64,000 bases of DNA, from contig NZ_CALEJS010000016.1 in NCBI RefSeq assembly GCF_937898475.1, forward strand, positions 868,001 through 932,000. Direction: 5' to 3'. The notes beneath the pieces were generated by a model. It did no database searches, was not told where the DNA came from, and saw nothing but the letters and a program-made list of their open reading frames with translations. Below, in pieces: positions 15,378 through 24,375 of this stretch. Source of the DNA: an uncultured Chitinophaga sp. (GTDB lineage Bacteria; Bacteroidota; Bacteroidia; Chitinophagales; Chitinophagaceae). The first letter of the stretch is position 1, and the number at the start of each line of letters is the position of its first letter. The position numbers and the translations under genes are program-made.

Positions 15378-18300
15378 ATGCCCGAAGTAACAAACAACAC
15401 ACCAAGATTGCTGGCTGCCGCCAAAGAATTCAATATTGGCAAGGATACGCTCATAGAGTTCCTTGGCAATAAAGGATATTCAACAGAGGGGTTTGCACCC
15501 AATACCCGTCTGACGGCTGAAATGTATGCGGCCCTGCAGTCAGAATTCCAGCAGGACAAGGCTAACAAACGCAAAAGCGACCAGATAGCCCTGCCTAAAG
15601 GAAGCGTGTTAGATTCAATGAAGAAGAAGGAGAAGGAAGCAGCAGAAGCAGCAAGCAAGAAGAAGGAAACCGCGAAGAAAGAAGAACCAGCTCCGGCAGC
15701 AGAAACTACTCCACCCCCGGCAGAAAAACCCAAACAGGAACCGGCGCCCGAGCCGCAGGCCGCCCCTCAGGCAAGCGCCCAGCCCGACGTGCCTCCTGTT
15801 GTTGAAAGTAAACTGCCACCCAAATCCGAGGAAACGGAGAAGCCTGCCGCAGAAGATACCAGGAAAATTGAAACACCCCGCCTAAACGGACCTAAAGTTG
15901 TGGCTACCATAGATCTTAACGCTCTCCAGGGCAGAAAACCTGCCGCCAAAAAGGATGAGCCGGTTGAGGATAAAACCCCGCCCAAACCCCAGCCTTCCGC
16001 AAAACAGGAAGAGCCAGCTCCTGCCCCGGAAATCAGGGAGGTGAAGGAAGAACAACCAGCACCGCCTCCGGTTGCCCCGGCAGCAGAGAAACAGGAACCC
16101 GTTAAGGCGCCTGAACCAACGCCCGCTCCTAAAGCAGAGGAGAAACCGGCTGCCCCGCCCGCTTCCAGAGAAGAGAAGGCAGCAGAACCGGTACGCGAGG
16201 AGCCTAAACCTGTCAGCCCCCCGGCTCCGGCAGCCACTGAGAACACTCCTCCCCCGCAGGTGGCGGCAGAGGTTAAAAATGAATCAGGAGGAGATGCCGA
16301 GCAGGATGATAACAGCAATGCTGTGGTAGAAAATATACAGGCAGAAAGATTAACCGGCCCCAAGGTGATCGGCAAGATCAACCTGCCCGTACAATCCGAC
16401 AGGCGCGACAATAAAGGAAACTTTAACCGGAACAATAATAATGATGAAAAACGCAAACGCAAGCGTATCATCATTGAAAAGAAACCGGAACCCATACAAC
16501 CGAAGGAGTTCTCCAAGGACGATAAGGGAACAGGTACCGGCGCTCCGGGTAATCGTAGCGATAACCGCTTCGGGAACCGCGGTGACAACCGCCAGCAGGG
16601 TGGTAACCGTCCGCAGGGTCAGGGTGGAGGCAACCGCCCCCATCAGCCAGGACAAGGTCCGAACCGTCCGCACGCACCGGCTAACCGCCAGGGAGCCGGA
16701 GGCGGCCATAACCGCCCGGGCGGTGGCAACCGCGGGCCCGGAAACCGCGACAACAACCGTTCAGGATTTAACCGCGATCGCGACAAACGTCCTGACGACA
16801 GAGAAATTGACAAAAACGAGATCCAGAATAAGATCAAGGAAACCATGGCCAAATTGGGTGGCGGAGGTCGCGGCAAAAATATCAAGGCAAAACAGCGCCG
16901 CGACAAACGTAATGAGCTTGCCGAACAGATGGCCAACCAGAATGCTGAAAACAACAAGCTCCAGGTAACGGAATTTATTTCCGTGAGCGAGCTGGCCAAC
17001 CTGATGGATGTGAGCTTCGCCGAAGTGATCTCCAAATGTATGAGCCTGGGCATCATGGTATCCATTAACCAGCGCCTCGACGCTGAAGTAATAGAACTGG
17101 TGGCCGGTGAATTTGGCTACGAAGTAGACTTCATAGGCCTGGACGATGTAGAAGAGGTAGAAGAAGAGGATGAAGTAGATGCAGAAGAAGACCTGGAGCC
17201 AAGGGCGCCGATCGTAACGATCATGGGTCACGTAGACCATGGTAAAACCTCATTGCTTGACTACATCCGAAACGCCAACGTGGTAGCCGGTGAAGCCGGG
17301 GGCATTACCCAGCACATTGGCGCCTACCAGGTAACCACCGCTAACGGTAAAAAGATCACCTTCCTGGATACTCCGGGTCACGAAGCCTTTACGGCCATGC
17401 GTGCCCGCGGTGCCAAGGCAGCGGATATTGCCGTGATCGTGATCGCGGCTGACGATGCTATCATGCCGCAGACAAGGGAAGCTATCTCCCACTCTCAGGC
17501 AGCTGGCCTGCCGATGGTATTTGCCATCAACAAGGTAGATAAAGACGGCGCTAACCCGGAAAAGATCAAAGAACAGCTGGCGGGCATGAACCTGTTGGTG
17601 GAAGACTGGGGTGGTAAATACCAGAGCCAGGAAATCTCTGCCAAGAGCGGGTTAAACATAGATGTACTGCTGGAAAAAATACTGTTGGAAGCTGAACTGC
17701 TGGAACTGAAGGCCAACCCGGCCCGCGAAGCCTCCGGCAGCATCATCGAGGCATCTCTTGACAAGGGCCGCGGTTACGTAGCCTCCGTGCTTGTACAAAA
17801 CGGTACCCTGCATCAGGGCGATACCATTGTGAGCGGCGCCTTCTACGGTAAGATCAAGGCCATGTTCAACGAACGCGGCCAGCGTATCAACGAAGCCGGT
17901 CCTTCAAGCCCGGTACAGCTGCTGGGCCTTAACGGTGCTCCGCAGGCAGGTGAGAAGTTCAAGATGTATGAAGATGAAGGTGAGGCAAAAGACGTGGCCA
18001 ACCGCCGCGCCCAGATCATCCGCGAACAGGGCATCCGTACCAAGAAGCACATTACGCTGGATGAAATCGGACGCCGCCTGGCACTGGGTAACTTCAAACA
18101 GCTCAATATCATCATCAAGGGTGACTTTGACGGCTCTGTAGAAGCACTGAGTGACTCCCTGCAGAAGCTGTCTACCGAAGAAATCGCTATCGCAGTGGTA
18201 CACAAGGCAGTAGGTCAGATCACTGAGTCAGACGTATTGCTGGCAACCGCTTCAGACGCCATTATCGTAGGTTTCCAGGTACGCCCCTCTTCCCAGGCAG

Positions 18301-18704
18301 CCAAACTGGCCGAGAAAGAGAATATTGAGATCCGTACCTACTCCATCATCTATGACGCTATCGATGAACTGAAGAGCGCCATGGAAGGTATGCTGGAGCC
18401 GAAGATAGAGAAGAAGGTAGTTGCCAACGTGGAAGTACGCGAAACCTACCGCTTCGACAAGGTGACCGTTGCAGGTTGTTTTGTGCTGGACGGAAAACTG
18501 ACACGCAACACCCGCGTTAACATTGTTCGCGATGGTATCGTGGTATTCACCGGCGAACTGGCTTCCCTGAAACGTTACAAGGACGACGTGAAGGAGGTTG
18601 CCTCCAACATGGAATGCGGTCTGAGTATCAGGAGCTACAACGATCTTAAAGTAGGCGATATAATTGAAGGCTTTGAAGAAGTAGAAGTGAAGCGGACTTT
18701 ATAA
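15378..18704 (+). CDS. infB: translation initiation factor IF-2
   Basis: IF-2 is the GTPase that brings initiator tRNA to the 30S subunit. The 1108-residue protein has an N-terminal domain (1-75), then about 500 residues of low-complexity Pro/Ala/Glu/Lys sequence changing to Gly/Arg/Asn/Gln-rich repeats (residues 395-475). The G domain follows, with G1 GHVDHGKTS near 616, G3 DTPGHEAF, G4 NKVDK and G5 SAKSG, and then domains II-IV. The long disordered linker makes it larger than E. coli IF-2 (890) but is common in Bacteroidota. It ends the operon and is followed by a clear terminator. Confidence 0.97.
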   Translation: MPEVTNNTPRLLAAAKEFNIGKDTLIEFLGNKGYSTEGFAPNTRLTAEMYAALQSEFQQDKANKRKSDQIALPKGSVLDSMKKKEKEAAEAASKKKETAKKEEPAPAAETTPPPAEKPKQEPAPEPQAAPQASAQPDVPPVVESKLPPKSEETEKPAAEDTRKIETPRLNGPKVVATIDLNALQGRKPAAKKDEPVEDKTPPKPQPSAKQEEPAPAPEIREVKEEQPAPPPVAPAAEKQEPVKAPEPTPAPKAEEKPAAPPASREEKAAEPVREEPKPVSPPAPAATENTPPPQVAAEVKNESGGDAEQDDNSNAVVENIQAERLTGPKVIGKINLPVQSDRRDNKGNFNRNNNNDEKRKRKRIIIEKKPEPIQPKEFSKDDKGTGTGAPGNRSDNRFGNRGDNRQQGGNRPQGQGGGNRPHQPGQGPNRPHAPANRQGAGGGHNRPGGGNRGPGNRDNNRSGFNRDRDKRPDDREIDKNEIQNKIKETMAKLGGGGRGKNIKAKQRRDKRNELAEQMANQNAENNKLQVTEFISVSELANLMDVSFAEVISKCMSLGIMVSINQRLDAEVIELVAGEFGYEVDFIGLDDVEEVEEEDEVDAEEDLEPRAPIVTIMGHVDHGKTSLLDYIRNANVVAGEAGGITQHIGAYQVTTANGKKITFLDTPGHEAFTAMRARGAKAADIAVIVIAADDAIMPQTREAISHSQAAGLPMVFAINKVDKDGANPEKIKEQLAGMNLLVEDWGGKYQSQEISAKSGLNIDVLLEKILLEAELLELKANPAREASGSIIEASLDKGRGYVASVLVQNGTLHQGDTIVSGAFYGKIKAMFNERGQRINEAGPSSPVQLLGLNGAPQAGEKFKMYEDEGEAKDVANRRAQIIREQGIRTKKHITLDEIGRRLALGNFKQLNIIIKGDFDGSVEALSDSLQKLSTEEIAIAVVHKAVGQITESDVLLATASDAIIVGFQVRPSSQAAKLAEKENIEIRTYSIIYDAIDELKSAMEGMLEPKIEKKVVANVEVRETYRFDKVTVAGCFVLDGKLTRNTRVNIVRDGIVVFTGELASLKRYKDDVKEVASNMECGLSIRSYNDLKVGDIIEGFEEVEVKRTL

Positions 18705-18728
18705 GCCTGTCTAAAAATTTTGTTAAAG

Positions 18729-18760
18729 AATAAGCCGCACTCATGCGGCTTATTTTTATT
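18729..18760 (+). terminator. terminator of the rimP-nusA-infB operon
   Basis: AATAAGCCGCA pairs with TGCGGCTTATT around a 4-base CTCA loop. A T-rich tail follows. Confidence 0.92.
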
Positions 18761-18792
18761 GGTTATTTTTGAATTTCACTGCATTAGCTTAT

Positions 18793-20175
18793 ATGAACAA
18801 ACTTTTGGCTCTATCTGCAGCCAGCCTGCTCTTTGGGCAGTTAGCCGCAGGACAGCAAAGAATGGTGGCAGACAAAATTGCCGCTATTGTAGGGGATAAG
18901 ATCATTCTTAAGTCTGATATAGACGGGGAGGTAATGAACCTTCAACGTAATTCCCCGGATAATACGCTTCCCCCTAATGCCACTTGTATTATCATGGAGC
19001 AGATCATTGCGCAGAAAGTAATGGTACTCCAGGCAGAACGGGACAGCTTACCCGTGAGCGATGCCGACGTGGACGGTCAGATCGAGAACCGTATCCGGTA
19101 CTTTGAAGACCTGTACGGCTCCCGGGAAAAGATGAAGGAAATAACCGGGTATTCCATTTACCAGCTGCGTGAACGCTTCCGTCAGCCCATTAAAGAGGGC
19201 TTACAGGCAAAAGCCATGCGCGATAAGATCGTGGACGCTATCAAGGTAACCCCTTCTGAGGTCCAGAAAGAATATGACCGTATACCGAAAGACAGTCTTC
19301 ATTTCTATGAATCAGAGCTGGAAATAGGTCAGCTGATCGTATTGCCCAAAGCCACCAAAGAAATGGAGCAGTATGCCATAGACCGCTTGCTGGAGTTCAA
19401 AAAGCGGGTTGAAAATAAGGAGTCTGACTTTGGCTCTCTCGCAATCCTGTACTCTGAAGACCCGGGCGTAAAAGATAATAAAGGCGTTTACATCTTAAAC
19501 CGTAACGATAAGGGTAACTGGGACCCCGACTTCCTGGCGGCATCTTTCCGCCTGAAAGAAGGAGAGATCTCTTCCCCAGTGAAAAGCCAGTTCGGTTATC
19601 ACCTGATACAGTGTCTGAGGCGCCAGGGTGATAATGTGACCGTTCAGCATATCCTGGTAAAACCCAATATCACCAAATCAGATATTGAGCTGGCCACTAA
19701 AAAGCTGGATTCTATCCGTACCAACATCATTAACCATAATTATACTTTTGCCGAAGCAGTAACAAAATACAGCGACGCAGAAATGGCCAAATTCGACGGC
19801 GGTATGTTGCAGAACAGGATGACCGGCGGGACGCTGCTCACTATTGACCAGCTCGATGATCCATCTACCCGCGATATTGTATTGATGCTGGACACCCTTA
19901 AACCCGGCGGTCTTTCAGCCCCGATGCAGTTTACAGACGAGCGGGGACGTACCGGGGTACGTATTGTATACCTGAAAACGCGCACACAGCCTCACCGTGA
20001 GAACCTGCAGGATGATTATTCCCGCGTTCAACAGCGCACCCTACAGATAAAACAGGGCGATGCGGTAAACAAATGGCTGATGGAGAAGATCCCGACTTAC
20101 TATATTCATGTAGAAGATGAGTTTAAAAACTGCGGAAACATCTCTAAATGGCTGGCCAGCATGGCTAAACAATAA
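18793..20175 (+). CDS. SurA-like periplasmic peptidyl-prolyl isomerase
   Basis: SurA-type proteins chaperone outer-membrane proteins through the periplasm. From the ATG at 18793 the 460-residue product has a signal peptide (MNKLLALSAASLLFGQLAAG), a SurA N-terminal helical domain containing DKIAAIVGDKIILKSDID, and two parvulin/rotamase domains (ELEIGQLIVLPK...SQFGYHLIQ and TVQHILVKPNI...). The earlier in-frame TTG would put residues in front of the signal peptide. It sits between two terminators, so it is its own unit. Conserved parvulin core residues are present in the first domain; the second is less typical. Confidence 0.88.
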   Translation: MNKLLALSAASLLFGQLAAGQQRMVADKIAAIVGDKIILKSDIDGEVMNLQRNSPDNTLPPNATCIIMEQIIAQKVMVLQAERDSLPVSDADVDGQIENRIRYFEDLYGSREKMKEITGYSIYQLRERFRQPIKEGLQAKAMRDKIVDAIKVTPSEVQKEYDRIPKDSLHFYESELEIGQLIVLPKATKEMEQYAIDRLLEFKKRVENKESDFGSLAILYSEDPGVKDNKGVYILNRNDKGNWDPDFLAASFRLKEGEISSPVKSQFGYHLIQCLRRQGDNVTVQHILVKPNITKSDIELATKKLDSIRTNIINHNYTFAEAVTKYSDAEMAKFDGGMLQNRMTGGTLLTIDQLDDPSTRDIVLMLDTLKPGGLSAPMQFTDERGRTGVRIVYLKTRTQPHRENLQDDYSRVQQRTLQIKQGDAVNKWLMEKIPTYYIHVEDEFKNCGNISKWLASMAKQ

Positions 20176-20195
20176 TAGAAAATTTCAATATCCGG

Positions 20196-20242
20196 ATCCC
20201 AAATTCCAAATCAACTGCGGAATTTGGGATTTGGCATTTTTT
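20196..20242 (+). terminator. terminator after the SurA-like gene
   Basis: ATCCCAAATTCC (20196-20207) and GGAATTTGGGAT (20219-20230) form a 12-bp stem. TTGGCATTTTTT follows. The 3' side overlaps the region expected for the -33 element of the next gene. Confidence 0.88.
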
Positions 20243-20247
20243 CGCCG

Positions 20248-20255
20248 TACCTTTG
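20248..20255 (+). promoter_or_regulatory. TACCTTTG -7 box for the PurF-type gene
   Basis: A perfect TAnnTTTG lies 18 bases before the ATG at 20274. A TTTG at 20223-20226 is 21 bases upstream of it. Confidence 0.6.
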
Positions 20256-20273
20256 CGCTTTCAAATTTTAGGG

Positions 20274-22121
20274 ATGAGTGATGCGATAAAGCATGAATGC
20301 GGCTTAGCATTCATAAGATTAAGAAAACCATTCTCTTATTACCAACAAAAATACGGGACGGTTTTCTTTGGGCTCAACAAGCTGTACCTGCTGATGGAAA
20401 AGCAGCATAACCGTGGACAGGACGGAGCAGGTGTAGCAACCGTAAAACTCAATACAGAACCCGGGGTGCCATTCATGCAACGCATCCGGAGCAGTGCGCC
20501 CCAGGCAATCGGTGATATTTTTGGAAAGATCAGGGATGAAATCCAGGAAATCGAGAAGTACCAGCCTGAGATCACCAAATATCCCGGCCTGATGAAAGGC
20601 CACGTTCGCTTTCTGGGCGAACTACTGATGGGCCACCTCCGCTATGCTACCCAAGGCAAAAACAATGTGGAGCTCTGCCATCCCTTTGTACGCTACAACA
20701 CTATTCCCGCCCGTAATCTTACCCTCGCAGGAAACTTTAACCTGGTAAATGCTGACGAGCTTTTCAAGTTCGTAAATGTTGATCCGGGTGAAGTGCACCG
20801 CAACAGTGACCTTGCCGCGATGCTGGAAGTAGTGCACCATTTCCTTTGCCAGGAAGATGAAGTGCGCCGTAACGGCCTGGATGTAAAACACATCCTGCAG
20901 CAGGCATTTTCCATGTTTGACGGCGGTTACCATGTATGCGGCCTCATTGGCAGCGGCGACTCTTTCGTGATCCGCGACCCGCATGGTATTCGTCCCTCCT
21001 ACTACTATGTTAACGAAGACGTAATTGTGGCCGCCTCTGAAAGGGCCGCCATCCGCACCGCCTTTAATGTAGGAGAGAACGAAGTGCTGGAACTCATGCC
21101 AGGCAACGCCCTCATCGTAAAGAACGACGGCGAATACAGTATAGAGCAGATCCTTACCCCGCAGGAACGAAAAGCCTGTAGCTTTGAAAGGATCTATTTT
21201 TCCCGCGGCAACGATGAAAAGATCTATAAGGAGCGCTCCAACCTGGGTTATCACCTGTCTGAAACCGTTCTTAAAGCCATTGATAACGACCTTCGCAATA
21301 CCATCTTTTCCTTTATTCCCAATACAGCCGAAGTAGCCTTTTACGGTATGATAAAAGGCCTGGAGGACTACCTGAATAAGATCAAGGTAGAACGCATCCT
21401 TTCATGGGGTAAGGATTTTGACGAGACCAAGCTCTCTGAAATGGTGAACCGCAGGGTGCGTATAGACAAGATCGCCATCAAAGACGTAAAAATGCGCACC
21501 TTCATCTCGGAAGACGCCGGACGTAACGAGATGGTACAACACGTTTACGACATTACTTACGGTACCGTAAGACCTGGCATAGACACCCTCGCTGTAATAG
21601 ATGACTCCATTGTTCGCGGTACCACGCTGCGCGAAAGCATTATCAAAATGCTGGACCGTCTGGGCCCCAAGCGGATCATCATCATTTCTTCTGCCCCGCA
21701 GATCCGCTACCCGGACTGCTACGGCATTGACATGAGCAAAATGGGAGATTTTGTTGCCTTCCAGGCCGCCATAGCGCTGCTGAAAGAGCAAGGCAAGGAA
21801 TATATATTGCAGGAAGCCTACGGCCTCTGTAAAGAGCTGCAGCGTACAAACACCCTGCACGCCCAGAACGTGGTGCGCAACATTTACAAACCATTCACCA
21901 CTGAAGAAATTTCAGCCAAGATAGCGCAGATCATCACACCGGCAGGTATCAATGCCAAGGTAGATGTGATATACCAGTCAATCGAAAGCCTGCACAAGGC
22001 TTGTCCCAATAACCTGGGCGACTGGTACTTCACCGGTAATTACCCCACACCGGGCGGTAACCGGGTAGTAAATAAAGCCTTCATGAACTATATGGAAGGA
22101 AAGAATGAAAGAGGATACTGA
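20274..22121 (+). CDS. purF: PurF-type amidophosphoribosyltransferase
   Basis: PurF makes phosphoribosylamine from PRPP and glutamine, the first step of purine synthesis. The 615-residue product has a class II glutaminase domain with the catalytic Cys in HECG after an 8-residue leader, comparable to the processed propeptide and ECG of B. subtilis PurF, and with QHNRGQDGAG and GHLRYATQG. A C-terminal phosphoribosyltransferase domain carries VIDDSIVRGTTL. It is longer than the usual 470-510 residues; a helical insert lies between the QDGAG and RYATQG segments and another before the PRPP loop. The start at 20274 is fixed by the promoter box, because an earlier TTG start falls inside it. Confidence 0.85.
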   Translation: MSDAIKHECGLAFIRLRKPFSYYQQKYGTVFFGLNKLYLLMEKQHNRGQDGAGVATVKLNTEPGVPFMQRIRSSAPQAIGDIFGKIRDEIQEIEKYQPEITKYPGLMKGHVRFLGELLMGHLRYATQGKNNVELCHPFVRYNTIPARNLTLAGNFNLVNADELFKFVNVDPGEVHRNSDLAAMLEVVHHFLCQEDEVRRNGLDVKHILQQAFSMFDGGYHVCGLIGSGDSFVIRDPHGIRPSYYYVNEDVIVAASERAAIRTAFNVGENEVLELMPGNALIVKNDGEYSIEQILTPQERKACSFERIYFSRGNDEKIYKERSNLGYHLSETVLKAIDNDLRNTIFSFIPNTAEVAFYGMIKGLEDYLNKIKVERILSWGKDFDETKLSEMVNRRVRIDKIAIKDVKMRTFISEDAGRNEMVQHVYDITYGTVRPGIDTLAVIDDSIVRGTTLRESIIKMLDRLGPKRIIIISSAPQIRYPDCYGIDMSKMGDFVAFQAAIALLKEQGKEYILQEAYGLCKELQRTNTLHAQNVVRNIYKPFTTEEISAKIAQIITPAGINAKVDVIYQSIESLHKACPNNLGDWYFTGNYPTPGGNRVVNKAFMNYMEGKNERGY

Positions 22122-22149
22122 TCACATTTAACATCATCTCATACAATAC

Positions 22150-22182
22150 CGGGCACTGTTACACCAGTGCCCGTTTGTTTTT
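22150..22182 (+). terminator. terminator after purF
   Basis: CGGGCACTG pairs with CAGTGCCCG over a 6-base loop. TTTGTTTTT follows. The remaining gap up to 22340 shows only a near-consensus TATTTTCG box before the next gene. Confidence 0.92.
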
Positions 22183-22340
22183 CATATATAGACAGCTATT
22201 AATATTACAACCGCAACCCGCTGATGTTAATTTTGTTTTAAATCAGCGGGCTGCTGAGTGCCGGATTAGGGTAAGGCTTTAACTTTCTGCTCAATCTGAA
22301 ATTCCGTATTTTCGTTATGGTTATTAATGGTTTTCAGCGT

Positions 22341-22841
22341 ATGAAAACATTACTCCTTATCCGTCATGCAAAATCCAGCTGGAACGACCCGGACATGGAC
22401 GATTTTGACAGGCCCCTGAATAAACGAGGCAAACAGAATGCGCCTGAAATGGCTGCCCGTTTGATACACAAAGGAATGGTACCTGAACTGATCATCTCCA
22501 GTCCGGCGAAACGTACCCGCACTACTGCCAAGATCATGGCCCGGGAATGGAAGTATCCTAAAGAGGCTATATTACTGGAGGAAGAGCTTTATCTGTGTTA
22601 TGCGTCCACCTTCCTCAAAGTGATCACCAAGATAGACGATGATTTTAACGCGGTGGCTATTTTTGCGCATAACCCCGGTATTACCGATTTTGCCAACTAC
22701 CTGACAGAAGAGATCAGGATTGACAATGTGCCAACATCCGGCATTTTTGCCGTGGAAGCCGATATCACGTCCTGGAAAGATTTTGACAGGGCTTATAAGA
22801 AATTCCTCTTTTTTGACTACCCTAAACAGGAAATGGTTTAG
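22341..22841 (+). CDS. SixA-like histidine phosphatase
   Basis: From the ATG at 22341 the 166-residue product begins MKTLLLIRHAKSSWNDPD, with the RHG phosphatase motif of the SixA subgroup (short histidine phosphatases that act on phosphohistidine in E. coli). SSPAKRTRTTA supplies the second Arg region and FAHNPGITDF the second catalytic His. There is no signal peptide. The natural substrate is not visible from sequence. An in-frame ATG 24 bases earlier is less likely, because homologues begin just before the RHA motif. The gene converges on proC with a 4-base stop overlap. Confidence 0.82.
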   Translation: MKTLLLIRHAKSSWNDPDMDDFDRPLNKRGKQNAPEMAARLIHKGMVPELIISSPAKRTRTTAKIMAREWKYPKEAILLEEELYLCYASTFLKVITKIDDDFNAVAIFAHNPGITDFANYLTEEIRIDNVPTSGIFAVEADITSWKDFDRAYKKFLFFDYPKQEMV

Positions 22842-23638
22842 CCCTTTAATATCTTGTTGTAGGAAACAGTGATCCCCTTGATCAGCGAAGAGCTGAAACC
22901 CTGATGCTCCATTTCATTCAATCCTGCTATTGTACAGCCTTTGGGGGTGGTTACCTTATCAATTTCCTCTTCGGGGTGACGGTTGCCGCTTATCAGCAGT
23001 GCCGCAGCGCCCTTTACGGTCTGCGCAGCTATGAGGTTGGCCGTACGCACGTCAAACCCGATCTCTATCCCCCCCTGGATACTGGCCCTTATAAAACGCA
23101 AGGCATAGGCAATACCGCAGGCACCCAATACAGTAGCGGCATCCATCAGTTTTTCATCTATGCTGACGGTTACCCCCAACTGATCGAACAGCTCTTTTAC
23201 CCAAACGCCCTGCTCCGGGCTGGTATTTTTATGGCAGATACAGGTCATGGATTCCTGAATGGCAATAGCGGTATTGGGCATGGCGCGTACTACAGCGATC
23301 CCCACGCCGGCTATCTGCTCCAGTTCATCCATACTAACTCCTGTAACTACGCTGATGAGCATATGCCTGGTGGGGTCAAAAGCGCTTTTGACCTGGCTTA
23401 ATACTTCCTTAACGTTATAGGGCTTTAATGCTACTATGATGACATCTGCTGCGGCAATGGCTTTGGCATTATCCGTTTCCGTCTTTACCCCTTGCTTTTC
23501 GAGATCCGCCAGGGTGGAAACATTACGTTTAGTAATAATAATATCGTTCCCTTTTGCAAATCCGCTTTTCAATACGCCTTGTGCAATGGCTGAACCCAGG
23601 TTACCTCCGCCGATGATGGCGATTCTTTTGGCTGACAT
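22838..23638 (-). CDS. proC: pyrroline-5-carboxylate reductase
   Basis: ProC makes proline from pyrroline-5-carboxylate with NAD(P)H. From the ATG at 23638 the 266-residue product begins with a Rossmann GGGNLGSAIA motif. It has VIIVALKPYNVKEVL and RAMPNTAIAIQESMTC, and a C-terminal helical segment (TVKGAAALLISGNRHPEEEIDKV) ending in a TPKGCT motif, the typical TPGGTT region. All are standard for the family. The longer frame would begin with TTG inside the promoter box, so the ATG at 23638 is chosen. Confidence 0.93.
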   Translation of the reverse strand: MSAKRIAIIGGGNLGSAIAQGVLKSGFAKGNDIIITKRNVSTLADLEKQGVKTETDNAKAIAAADVIIVALKPYNVKEVLSQVKSAFDPTRHMLISVVTGVSMDELEQIAGVGIAVVRAMPNTAIAIQESMTCICHKNTSPEQGVWVKELFDQLGVTVSIDEKLMDAATVLGACGIAYALRFIRASIQGGIEIGFDVRTANLIAAQTVKGAAALLISGNRHPEEEIDKVTTPKGCTIAGLNEMEHQGFSSSLIKGITVSYNKILKG

Positions 23639-23656
23639 ATCTACTTTTGATTTGAA

Positions 23657-23664
23657 CAAAAGTA
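23657..23664 (-). promoter_or_regulatory. TACTTTTG -7 box for proC
   Basis: A perfect TAnnTTTG on the minus strand ends 18 bases before the proC start. It is also half of a local palindrome with TACTTTTG on the plus strand at 23642-23649. Confidence 0.55.
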
Positions 23665-23677
23665 AAGTATCGGTATC

Positions 23678-23730
23678 AAAAAAACTAAGGCTATCCCTTC
23701 CGTTGATTGAACGGTTGGTCTAGCCTTAGT
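23678..23730 (-). terminator. terminator of the NUMOD4-HNH gene
   Basis: On the minus strand ACTAAGGCTA pairs with TAGCCTTAGT, with an inner AACCGTT/AACGG stem, and TTTTTTTGAT follows. It lies between the stop of the HNH gene and the proC promoter. Confidence 0.85.
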
Positions 23731-23770
23731 CAGACAACATCAATATTGATCATTCCCGGCAAACCAGGTG

Positions 23771-24340
23771 TTAATCCGCGCTTACATGGCTCCAGTTCTC
23801 ACCGCTTTTTATACGGTACAGCTGCATTTCGCTGATGTCGAACTGTTCGGCGATCTGCTTCATGGTACGTTTGCCGGGTTTAGCCAGCAGACGTTTAATA
23901 CTTTTAACCTTATTTACGTTCAGTTTAAGGCCTTTGAGGCGGTTACGCTGTTTTTCCTTATAAGCCAGTTTGGCCGGACTTTTTTGCTGGTGCTTCTCCA
24001 TTTCCTCCTTAGTGGCCCAACGGAGGTTAGAGGCCTTGTTGTTCTTCTTATCGTAATCCAGGTGAATAACGTATTTGTGGGTACGGCTGGGTCTTTTGTT
24101 GAACAGTTTGGCAACTTCCCTGTGCAGGTACAGCGACTGATAGCTATCCGCCGGTTTTACGTTCAGGACCGTATACCCTTCTACGGTAGAGCCGGATAAC
24201 AGTTTGCCGTCTTCTATTTTCTCATGGTAACTGATCACTCTCCCCATGTTAGACACAGCATATCTCTTGCGCAAGGCAGACTTGTTCTTGATCTGCAAGT
24301 CTTTCCAGACTTCGTTTTTCAGGTTTTTAATTGTGGCCAT
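23771..24340 (-). CDS. NUMOD4-HNH family protein with C-terminal HTH
   Basis: The 189-residue product starts with a NUMOD4-like segment (EVWKDLQIKNKSALRKRYAV then SNMGRVIS). It has an HNH-like nuclease core (HKYVIHLDYDKKNNKASNLRW) near residues 95-116, a basic linker, and a helix-turn-helix end (TMKQIAEQFDISEMQLYRIK). Such proteins are usually homing endonucleases, but here no intron or intein is seen and both neighbours are intact housekeeping genes. It may be a domesticated DNA-binding protein. It has its own terminator. I recall similar single-copy genes in other Bacteroidota but cannot check. Confidence 0.8.
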   Translation of the reverse strand: MATIKNLKNEVWKDLQIKNKSALRKRYAVSNMGRVISYHEKIEDGKLLSGSTVEGYTVLNVKPADSYQSLYLHREVAKLFNKRPSRTHKYVIHLDYDKKNNKASNLRWATKEEMEKHQQKSPAKLAYKEKQRNRLKGLKLNVNKVKSIKRLLAKPGKRTMKQIAEQFDISEMQLYRIKSGENWSHVSAD

Positions 24341-24375
24341 GTGAAAGTAATTTTTAATAAACGTGAATTTGGGGT

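Noticed and set aside
15600..16800. Short repeats suggesting a tandem-repeat or CRISPR-like array
   Set aside because: They are low-complexity codons for Pro/Ala/Glu and Gly/Asn/Arg in the IF-2 linker, with irregular spacing.
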